NCBI GenBank assembly: GCA_023427865.1
Contig: JAEYZV010000643.1
Coordinates: forward strand, 1-7,171
Reading direction: 5' to 3'
Length of the DNA: 7,171 nt
DNA from: Acidobacteriota bacterium
GTDB taxonomy: Bacteria; Acidobacteriota; Vicinamibacteria; Vicinamibacterales; Vicinamibacteraceae
In this document: in pieces, positions 1-5,290 of the stretch
Layout of the letters: each line of letters opens with the position of its first letter
Numbering within the stretch: position 1 is the stretch's first letter
Notes under the pieces: model-generated
The model's input: only the letters and a program-made list of their open reading frames with translations
Databases searched by the model: none
Told to the model about the DNA's origin: nothing
Made by a program: the position numbers and the translations under genes

Positions 1-1317
1 CAACACGCCGCGGTTGGCGGGCCACGGGGGGGGGGTGAGCCGCGCGGCGCCCGGCTCGCCATCGCGCACGGCGAGCATCTGACCGCCCGATTGCACGATC
101 GAGACGCGCTCCTGCTTGTCGCCATCGAAGGTGGCGGTCACGGTCATGACCGGCGTGGCGCCCGTCGGCGGCGCCTGTGTCCAGGCCTCCGCGCGCAGCG
201 TGCTCAGGCGGCTCGCGATGTCGTCGATGGCGCTCGCGGTGACTTTCGGATCGGCCGGCGAGGACTGCACCCAGGTCTCGGTGGCGTCCTTGGCGTCGCT
301 GGCCTTCGTCTTCTCGAAGGTGCGCGTGCTGTCGCCCTGCGCGATCACGAGGCGCGACAGGTTGAACATGCGGTACGTGAACAGGTCCTTCGCGCGGTAC
401 GTGTCCACGGTGCGCTGCAGCTCGTCGGCGAGTGACTTCGCGACCGTGAACACCATGGGACGTGCGGCGTCCTTCATGTGCACCGCGGCGTCGCCGCTTG
501 CCGTGCCGACGAGGACCTGCGCGAGCTGCTTGCCGCCGCCACTTGCCGTGATCGTGGTGCGCGGCGGCTGCAGGCCGTAGACGTCGAGCGTGGCAGGCTG
601 CTCGGCGACGATGGCCTCCATCTGCCCCGACGCGAGCCGCGTCAGCAGCGTGCCCACCTCCCCGCTATCGGCGCGCGCGGCGATCGGTTGCACGAGACGC
701 CAGCCGTCGCCATCCTTGGCCAGCTCGATCGTGCCGGGCGCGCCCGTGACCCTCACGGCCTCGATCGCGTCGCGGTCGACGACGACGATGGCCTTGTTGC
801 GCAGCTGGAACGTCGTGCGATCGAAGCCCTGTTCGAGCCAGGCGGGCACGAGGAACACGCGTGGCGCGTCCTCGAGCTTTGCGTACACGTCGCCCCCGGT
901 CGCGGTCTTGCTGCCGAGCAGCAGCGTGCGCGCGGAGCCGTCGGCAGTGAAGGCGACCTTCAGCCGCGGCTGGTCGAGCCCGAACTGCGCGAGGTCCTTG
1001 GGCTGTTCGTCGATGACGCGCGTGATGTCGAGCGTCTCGAGGTTGCTCGTCACCCCCGACACTTCGCTCGCGTCGGCCGGCGCCTGGATCGGTGCTTCGA
1101 TCGTCCACTCGGCGCCGTTCTTCTTCAGCGTGGTGACGTCGCCGTTGGCGGCGTGCACCGTGAGGGTGGCGATGTGATCGGCCTCGAGTGACGCGAACAC
1201 CCGTTCGGCCTTCGGCTCGTCGTCGCTCGTGTCGCGCTTGCTCTCGACGAACCAGATGTAGGCGCCGAGGGCCGCGGCGAGCACCAGCAGGATTGCCGTT
1301 GAACGCCCGCGCTTCAT
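1..1317 (-). CDS. DUF4340 domain membrane-anchored repeat protein, partial (C-terminus off the left edge)
   Basis: I translated this frame by hand: 439 codons are open from the ATG at 1317 to the window edge, with no stop. Residues 6-24 form one hydrophobic helix after a basic start (MKRGRS), followed by YIWFVESKR, a typical N-terminal anchor for DUF4340 proteins. The rest is soluble and probably extracytoplasmic. The body contains related units: W71, W206 and W349 each precede a Pro-containing segment and a short helix, and the first two units end in FGLDQPRL (112-119) and YGLQPPR (247-253). The start is set by GGAGG 5 nt upstream and by ATGA overlap with the stop of the GldG-like gene. It is the last visible gene of the ABC operon, so it is probably an accessory part of that complex. 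DUF4340 has no assigned reaction. The last 14 codons follow a 10-G tract and look unlike the expected ending, so the 3' part is uncertain. Confidence 0.85.
   Translation of the reverse strand, partial: MKRGRSTAILLVLAAALGAYIWFVESKRDTSDDEPKAERVFASLEADHIATLTVHAANGDVTTLKKNGAEWTIEAPIQAPADASEVSGVTSNLETLDITRVIDEQPKDLAQFGLDQPRLKVAFTADGSARTLLLGSKTATGGDVYAKLEDAPRVFLVPAWLEQGFDRTTFQLRNKAIVVVDRDAIEAVRVTGAPGTIELAKDGDGWRLVQPIAARADSGEVGTLLTRLASGQMEAIVAEQPATLDVYGLQPPRTTITASGGGKQLAQVLVGTASGDAAVHMKDAARPMVFTVAKSLADELQRTVDTYRAKDLFTYRMFNLSRLVIAQGDSTRTFEKTKASDAKDATETWVQSSPADPKVTASAIDDIASRLSTLRAEAWTQAPPTGATPVMTVTATFDGDKQERVSIVQSGGQMLAVRDGEPGAARLTPPPWPANRGVL
26..35. repeat. Homopolymer tract of ten G inside the DUF4340 gene
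   Basis: Ten consecutive G (C on the coding strand) lie between residue Leu427 and the window edge of the DUF4340 gene. As written, they encode Pro codons and keep the frame open. A tract of this length is prone to slippage in replication and to base-calling error. None of the three frames meets a stop in the 25 bases beyond it, so the window cannot show which is correct. Confidence 0.9.
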
Positions 1318-2921
1318 CCGCGCCTCCGGCTCCACGTCCAGATGCCGAACGCGGCGACGAGCAAGGGCAGCCCGAGCACCGACAGGTACAGCACGCGGCG
1401 CTGCTGGTCCTCGGTCATCGTGACGCGCCTGTCGCCGGCTTCCTTCGGACGGATGGCGATCAGGTTCTCCTGCTCGGCCGCCCAGTTCACCGCGTTCAGG
1501 AAGAAGTCGCGATTGCCCTGCGTGCCGAGCACGCCGTTGGCGGCGAAATCCGAGGCGCCGACGACCACGACCCGCGTCTGCGGGGGGCGCGGCGTGTCGG
1601 CCGGCGGCTGGCCCGGCGCTGGTGGCGGAGGGGGAGTCGGCGCCGGCGCATTCGGCGCGTCGATGCCGAGCGCGGCTGCGAGCGTGATCGGGCCTTCCGT
1701 GTCGGTGCCCTCGTCACGTGCGACGGGCTGGCCGGTGAATACGGCCGCCAGGTCGGTCTCGGCCCACGACTGCGCGCTCGTCGTGGCGATGGGCTGCGCC
1801 ACGCGCCCGTTGGTGCCACCCTCGAGCGGCGTCACCGAGCGCGCCAGTGGAAACGCGGTGATGAGACCGAAGTTCGCGGTGATCGGATGATCGGGATAGG
1901 TCGCGACCACGGGCATCGACGGCCCCGCGCCGAGCAGCTGGCCGACACTGCTCACGTCGACCACGACGTTGGTGCCGACCTCCACGCCCCAGGCGCGCGC
2001 CAGGCCGATGAGGCCGGTCAGCGGCGGCGCGTCGGCGTTGTCGGGCGGGTCCAGCAGGAGCAGCAGCTTGCCGCCCTTTTCCAGGTATCGCTGGACCATG
2101 TCGATCTCGGGCTGCAGGAAGTCGGTACGCGGTCCCGCAATCACCAGCACGGCGGTGTCGGCGGGCACTTCCTGCTGTTGCGCGAGCACCACCTTCTCGA
2201 CCGAGAAGTTGTCGCGCTGCAGCGCGGCGGCGATGGCGTTGTACCCGGTGCGCTGGTCGGCGCTCGTCGTGTCGCGCTCGCCATGCCCCTGCACGAAGTA
2301 CACCTTCTTCTCACCACCCTCGACCGCCTTCACGATGGCGTTGGTGATGTCCTGCTCGGTGTCGCTGGTGATGCGCTCGATGCGGCCGTCGTGCTCGACG
2401 GCGATCGTGCCGTACGCCTGCACCTGCCATTGCTGCGCCACGGCGCGCTGCTTGTCGGGGTCGATGTACTCGACCTTCACCTGCGGGCTGGCGTAGGTGT
2501 ACTGCTCGAGCCGGTCGCGGAAGCGCTGGAACTCGGTGTCCCTGGCGAACACCTTGACGTTCACCGGCGACTCGAGCGACGCGAGCACCTTGCGGCTCTG
2601 GTCCGACAGCGTGAACTGGCCGCCTTCGGTGAGGTCCCATCGCTTGTGCTGCCGCCCGGCGACGTAGTTGATGCCGACGAGGATGGCCAGCAGCAGGAGC
2701 ACGCTGGCCGAGGTCAGCGCGCCGGCGCGCGTGCCGCGGCGCGACCAGGCGCCGACGAATTCGCGCCACTGCGTGGCGAGGTAGAGCAGCACCACCACGA
2801 GCCCGGCAATCGCCAGGCGTTGCCAGACGTGCTGCAGGTCGGGACGGATGAAGCGCGTGGCGACGGCGGCGACCACGAGGGCCGTGCCGATCCAGCCGAG
2901 GACGTTGACGAAACGGTTCAT
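1314..2921 (-). CDS. GldG-like ABC transporter auxiliary protein (ABC_transp_aux / Gldg family)
   Basis: This 535-residue protein is probably the extracytoplasmic partner of the adjacent ABC transporter. Transmembrane helices are predicted at about 8-24, 35-50, 70-88 and 510-529, the last followed by SRRRG. Between them lies the large soluble domain. It opens with the family hallmark RWDLTEGGQFTLSDQS (94-109) and includes YFVQGHGERD (208-217) and a hydrophobic strand with LLLLLDPPDNAD (286-297). A Pro/Ala-rich linker (about 422-448) separates it from a short VVVVGASDFAANG segment (451-463). I chose the ATG at 2921, 25 nt after the permease stop, because the N-terminus then begins MNRFVNVLGW as a clean membrane helix. 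An in-frame ATG at 2969 would overlap the permease and has no ribosome site. GGAGA lies 11 nt upstream, a rather long spacing. The stop overlaps the DUF4340 start. GldG is needed for gliding in Flavobacterium, but most homologues have no known substrate. Confidence 0.87.
   Translation of the reverse strand: MNRFVNVLGWIGTALVVAAVATRFIRPDLQHVWQRLAIAGLVVVLLYLATQWREFVGAWSRRGTRAGALTSASVLLLLAILVGINYVAGRQHKRWDLTEGGQFTLSDQSRKVLASLESPVNVKVFARDTEFQRFRDRLEQYTYASPQVKVEYIDPDKQRAVAQQWQVQAYGTIAVEHDGRIERITSDTEQDITNAIVKAVEGGEKKVYFVQGHGERDTTSADQRTGYNAIAAALQRDNFSVEKVVLAQQQEVPADTAVLVIAGPRTDFLQPEIDMVQRYLEKGGKLLLLLDPPDNADAPPLTGLIGLARAWGVEVGTNVVVDVSSVGQLLGAGPSMPVVATYPDHPITANFGLITAFPLARSVTPLEGGTNGRVAQPIATTSAQSWAETDLAAVFTGQPVARDEGTDTEGPITLAAALGIDAPNAPAPTPPPPPAPGQPPADTPRPPQTRVVVVGASDFAANGVLGTQGNRDFFLNAVNWAAEQENLIAIRPKEAGDRRVTMTEDQQRRVLYLSVLGLPLLVAAFGIWTWSRRRG
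1323..1327 (-). promoter_or_regulatory. Ribosome binding site GGAGG for the DUF4340 gene
   Basis: The coding strand reads GGAGG, 5 nt before the ATG at 1317 and inside the last codons of the GldG-like gene. It fixes the DUF4340 start at the ATGA overlap. Confidence 0.7.
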
Positions 2922-2946
2922 GACTGTCTGCGTCTCCGGACCGCGG

Positions 2947-3720
2947 TTACCCGCGCCACCGGTCGGCATCGACCGACCGGGCGGTGAGGAAGAGGCCGAA
3001 CGTGATCACGCTCAGGTAGTACACGACGTGCTGCGTGTCGATGACGCCCTTCGAGAAGTCCTCGAAGTGCTGGAACACCGACAGCGCCGACACGATCGCG
3101 CGCCCGACGGGGCCCGCCCCCTCGCCGACCCAGGCCACGAGCAGCAGCATCAGCAGCACGGCGTACGTGAGCAGGCCGGCGACGATCTGGTTGCGCGTGA
3201 GGTTGGACAGGAACAGCCCGATGGCGATGAACCCGGCGCCGAGCAGCAGCAGGCCGAAGTACCCGGTGAGAACGGGCGCGAGCTCGGGGTCGCCGTAGGC
3301 GAACAGCCAGATCAGGTTCAGCGCGCTGAGCGCGAGCATGATCGCGTACAGCGTGAGCGCCCCGAAGAACTTCCCGAGGACGATCTCCCAGTCGGTGAGC
3401 GGGGAGGTGAGCAGCAGTTCGATCGTGCCGCTGCGCTTCTCCTCGGCGAAGGTGCGCATCGTCAAGGTCGGGATGAAGATCAGGATGATGATGCCGGCCT
3501 GCAGCAGCAGCGGACGGATCAGCATCTCGTTGACGTTGAGCGCCTGCGGCCCGCCCATGCCGAACTGCGACATGCGGAGGCTCTGCTCGCTGAAGAAGCT
3601 CAGGAAGCTGTAGAACATCCAGCCGAAAAGGAGGGCGAACAGCCCCACGAGCATGTACGCGATGGGCGACGCGAAGTAGGCGTGCAGTTCGCGGCGGGCG
3701 ATGGCCAGCGTGTTACGCAC
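2947..3720 (-). CDS. ABC-2 type transporter permease, GldF-like
   Basis: This 257-residue integral membrane protein forms the transmembrane channel for the ATPase encoded just upstream. Six hydrophobic segments lie at about 20-40, 70-87, 120-142, 150-172, 178-198 and 232-249, the usual ABC-2 half-transporter layout and length. The N-terminus (IARRELHAYFASPIAYML) and the cytoplasmic motif TFAEEKRSGTIELLLTSPLT (90-109) are hallmarks of the GldF/NosY-type permease group; the EExxxGTxE segment is the likely contact with the ATPase. The start is GTG at 3720, with AGGAGGAGGT 5 nt upstream, and it overlaps the ATPase stop by 8 nt, pointing to coupled translation. With one permease gene here, a homodimer is likely. 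Substrate is not predictable from sequence. Confidence 0.92.
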   Translation of the reverse strand: MRNTLAIARRELHAYFASPIAYMLVGLFALLFGWMFYSFLSFFSEQSLRMSQFGMGGPQALNVNEMLIRPLLLQAGIIILIFIPTLTMRTFAEEKRSGTIELLLTSPLTDWEIVLGKFFGALTLYAIMLALSALNLIWLFAYGDPELAPVLTGYFGLLLLGAGFIAIGLFLSNLTRNQIVAGLLTYAVLLMLLLVAWVGEGAGPVGRAIVSALSVFQHFEDFSKGVIDTQHVVYYLSVITFGLFLTARSVDADRWRG

Positions 3721-4690
3721 GGGCCACCTCCTCCTGCGCCGGGGCCGTCTGCGGCGCGTCGTCTGTCGTGGTGAGCAGGAGGAAGATCTCCTCGAGGCTC
3801 ATGCGCATCGGTCGCAACTCCAGCAGGCCGTAGCCCGCACCGACCAGGGCGGCCGCCACGCTGCGCCGTACGTCGAGGCCGCGCTCGCTCTGCACTTCGT
3901 AGCCGGTGAATGCGCCATGCCGCGCGGCGACCGACACGGCCGTGACGCCGGGGATCGCCGTGAGGATCGGCTGGGCGTCGGCGCCTTGTGCGTCGACCTC
4001 GACGTAGGTCGAGGCTGCGCCCTGCAGCCGCGCGGTCAGGTTCTCCGGCGAGTCCTCTGCCACCACGCGGCCCTTGTTGATGATGACGACGCGCTGGCAG
4101 GTCTGCGCCACCTCGGGCAGGATGTGCGTGCTCAGCACGATCGTGTGGTCGCCGCCGAGGCTGCGGATGAGGTCGCGCGTCTCGATGATCTGCTTGGGGT
4201 CGAGCCCGGCGGTCGGTTCGTCGAGCACGAGCACGTCGGGGTTGTGGATGATGGCCTGGGCGAGGCCGACGCGCTGGCGGTAGCCCTTGGAGAGCTTGCC
4301 GCAGTGGCGGTCGGCCATGTCGGCCACGTGCGTCCGCTCCATCACGTGCTGCACGCGGCTGGCCTGCTCGGCTGCAGGCACGCCCTTGATTCGTGCCACG
4401 AAGCGCAGGTACTCCCGGACGGTCATGTCCGGGTAGAGCGGGGGTGTTTCCGGCAGGTACCCGATGCGCCGCTTGGCCTCGACCGGTTCGTCCTGAAGGT
4501 CGAACCCGGCTACGCGCGCCTTTCCCTCGGTCGGGGGCATGTAGCCCGGCAGGATGCGCATCGTCGTCGTCTTGCCGGCGCCATTCGGGCCGAGGAAGCC
4601 GAGAATCTCGCCCTTGCCGACATTGAAGCTCACGCCGTCGACCGCCGTGAAGGGGCCGTAGCGCTTGGTGAGCTGCTGCACCTCGATCAC
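3713..4690 (-). CDS. ABC transporter ATP-binding protein (GldA-like)
   Basis: This 325-residue cytoplasmic ATPase powers the permease encoded next. Numbered from the GTG at 4690, all motifs are intact: Walker A GPNGAGKT (34-41), the Q-loop region GYLPETPPLY (77-86) with Glu at the usual Gln position, as is common in this group, signature LSKGYRQR (133-140), Walker B VLVLDEP (153-159), D-loop AGLDP (161-165) and H-loop His189. About 100 further residues follow, a regulatory extension usual in DrrA/GldA-type subunits. The frame is open to an ATG at 4783, but the added 31 residues (MQGWQSTDG...) do not look like an ABC N-terminus. GGAGAG sits 5 nt before the GTG, and MIEVQQLTKRYG is the standard family start. 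The end overlaps the permease start by 8 nt. It is the first gene of the operon; a candidate promoter lies at 4782-4811. Confidence 0.93.
   Translation of the reverse strand: MIEVQQLTKRYGPFTAVDGVSFNVGKGEILGFLGPNGAGKTTTMRILPGYMPPTEGKARVAGFDLQDEPVEAKRRIGYLPETPPLYPDMTVREYLRFVARIKGVPAAEQASRVQHVMERTHVADMADRHCGKLSKGYRQRVGLAQAIIHNPDVLVLDEPTAGLDPKQIIETRDLIRSLGGDHTIVLSTHILPEVAQTCQRVVIINKGRVVAEDSPENLTARLQGAASTYVEVDAQGADAQPILTAIPGVTAVSVAARHGAFTGYEVQSERGLDVRRSVAAALVGAGYGLLELRPMRMSLEEIFLLLTTTDDAPQTAPAQEEVARA
3726..3735 (-). promoter_or_regulatory. Strong ribosome binding site for the permease gene
   Basis: The coding strand reads AGGAGGAGGT, 5 nt before the GTG start at 3720. It lies within the last codons of the ATPase gene and supports the non-ATG start. 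It is the strongest such site in the operon. Confidence 0.8.
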
Positions 4691-4695
4691 CGTGT

Positions 4696-4701
4696 CTCTC
4701 C
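4696..4701 (-). promoter_or_regulatory. Ribosome binding site GGAGAG deciding the ATPase start
   Basis: The coding strand reads GGAGAG with a 5-nt spacer to the GTG at 4690. It favours the 325-residue product over the longer frame that begins at the ATG at 4783. Confidence 0.65.
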
Positions 4702-4742
4702 AGGGTCTCGCGCCGCGCGCGCAGGGCGCCGGCGGTTGCCGT

Positions 4743-4762
4743 GACGGGCTGTCACAGCCGTC
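4743..4762 (-). other. Candidate hairpin in the leader of the ABC operon
   Basis: The stretch can fold into an 8-bp stem: GACGG then CTG pairing with CAG then CCGTC, with one bulged base and a 3-nt loop. If the promoter at 4782-4811 is used, the hairpin lies in the 5' leader about 53 nt before the start codon. No U-run follows, so it is not a typical intrinsic terminator. Short hairpins arise easily in GC-rich DNA. Confidence 0.3.
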
Positions 4763-4781
4763 GGTCGACTGCCAGCCCTGC

Positions 4782-4811
4782 ATGGTAAAGGCGGCATCCG
4801 GACCCGGTCAA
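4782..4811 (-). promoter_or_regulatory. Candidate sigma70-type promoter for the ABC operon
   Basis: On the minus strand TTGACC (4811-4806) and TACCAT (4787-4782) are separated by 18 bp and resemble the -35 and -10 consensus (5/6 and 4/6). The predicted transcript start near 4775 gives a leader of about 85 nt before the GTG at 4690. The match was made by eye, and the -10 box is weak. Confidence 0.35.
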
Positions 4812-4824
4812 TCGCCGACGGTGC

Positions 4825-4830
4825 TAACAT
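4825..4830 (+). promoter_or_regulatory. Candidate -10 element of the metal-sensor operon
   Basis: TAACAT matches 4 of 6 positions of TATAAT and overlaps the left arm of the operator. Initiation about 7 nt downstream would leave a leader of only about 10 nt before the ATG at 4847. No good -35 box is visible at the expected distance, so the call is weak. Confidence 0.25.
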
Positions 4831-4850
4831 GTGAACAGTTGTTCATATGT
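4827..4850. promoter_or_regulatory. ArsR/SmtB-type operator (11-2-11 inverted repeat)
   Basis: Left arm ACATGTGAACA (4827-4837), spacer GT, right arm TGTTCATATGT (4840-4850). The arms are inverted repeats with 10 of 11 positions matching. The TGAACA-N2-TGTTCA core is the type bound by SmtB/ZiaR-like zinc sensors, and the adjacent gene encodes such a protein. The right arm includes the ATG at 4847-4849, so a bound repressor would cover both the likely -10 region and the start codon. I infer autorepression of the sensor and control of the downstream pump. Confidence 0.85.
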
Positions 4851-5290
4851 CCCATCAAGCGCCCGGTACCCGCACCTCCCGCGCCATCGCACCCGCAGCC
4901 GGCCGGCGGCGCAACACACGCCCCGCCTCACCGAGTCTCGATCCAGCCACCGCGCAGGCGCTCGCCGAGACCTTCCGCGTGCTCGGCGACCCGACCCGCA
5001 TCCGCCTCATCGCTGCCATGGCGCTGGCCGAGCGGTGCGTCGGCGATCTCGCGGCCCTGGTCGGCATGAGCGAATCGGCCGTCTCGCACCAGTTGCGCAT
5101 GCTGCGCGCGGCACGCCTCGTGCGCACGCGGCGGGCAGGCCGCCAGGTGTTCTACACGCTCGACGACGGCCACATCCTGGCGCTGTTCCAGCAGGGCCTG
5201 AGCCACGTGCACGAGGACATGACGGCGGCGTCGCCGCGACGGGGCGAGTCGCTCGCCTTCGGGCCGCGCCGCGGAGTGCAGGAGGAGTAG
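4847..5290 (+). CDS. ArsR/SmtB-family zinc-type metal-sensing transcriptional repressor
   Basis: This 147-residue winged-helix repressor should bind the operator at its own start and release it when metal binds. After a basic, Pro/Ala-rich extension (1-30), the ArsR fold begins at about residue 31. It shows FRVLGDPTRIRLI (43-55), CVGDLA (64-69), and recognition helix SESAVSHQLRMLR (75-87), followed by the wing GRQVFYTL (98-105). The C-terminal helix carries Asp107-x-His109 and His120-x-x-Glu123. This has the same spacing as the alpha-5 zinc ligands of SmtB (D104, H106, H117, E120). Cys64 aligns with the SmtB alpha-3 Cys, but the N-terminal region lacks Cys, so an alpha-3N site is probably incomplete. 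The ATG at 4847 is the only usable start: an in-frame TGA lies at 4832-4834 and no other start codon precedes the fold. The stop directly abuts the ATPase gene. Zn is the best guess; Cd, Co or Pb remain possible. Confidence 0.93.
   Translation: MSHQAPGTRTSRAIAPAAGRRRNTRPASPSLDPATAQALAETFRVLGDPTRIRLIAAMALAERCVGDLAALVGMSESAVSHQLRMLRAARLVRTRRAGRQVFYTLDDGHILALFQQGLSHVHEDMTAASPRRGESLAFGPRRGVQEE
5281..5287 (+). promoter_or_regulatory. Ribosome binding site GGAGGAG for the P1B-ATPase gene
   Basis: GGAGGAG is formed by the last two Glu codons of the repressor plus the preceding base, and the stop TAG then runs directly into ATG at 5291. Translation of the pump is therefore likely to be coupled to that of its regulator. 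Confidence 0.7.

Noticed and set aside
2922..2969. Alternative start for the GldG-like protein at the ATG at 2969
   Set aside because: It would overlap the permease gene by 23 nt, has no ribosome site, and adds a hydrophilic MPTGGAGNRG stretch before the first membrane helix.
1188..2987. A 599-codon open frame on the plus strand opposite the GldG-like gene
   Set aside because: It has a low-complexity Arg/Asp/Glu composition and no domain, and it mirrors a gene with clear membrane helices and family motifs on the minus strand.
3130..3510. Clusters of CAG/GCAGCA triplets suggesting a trinucleotide repeat
   Set aside because: On the coding strand these are CTG Leu codons in membrane helices of the permease; the runs are short and interrupted.
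2848..3774. Plus-strand open frame of 308 codons opposite the permease
   Set aside because: Its Glu/Gln-rich product is the antisense of Leu codons in the permease helices; no domain or ribosome site supports it.
1314..4690. Calling the ABC operon a gliding motility system
   Set aside because: Gld-like components occur widely in non-gliding bacteria, and no other gliding genes are in the window.
4691..4783. Extended N-terminus of the ABC ATPase starting at the ATG at 4783
   Set aside because: The extra 31 residues lack ABC character, and a ribosome site precedes the GTG at 4690, where the conserved MIEVQQLTKRYG begins.
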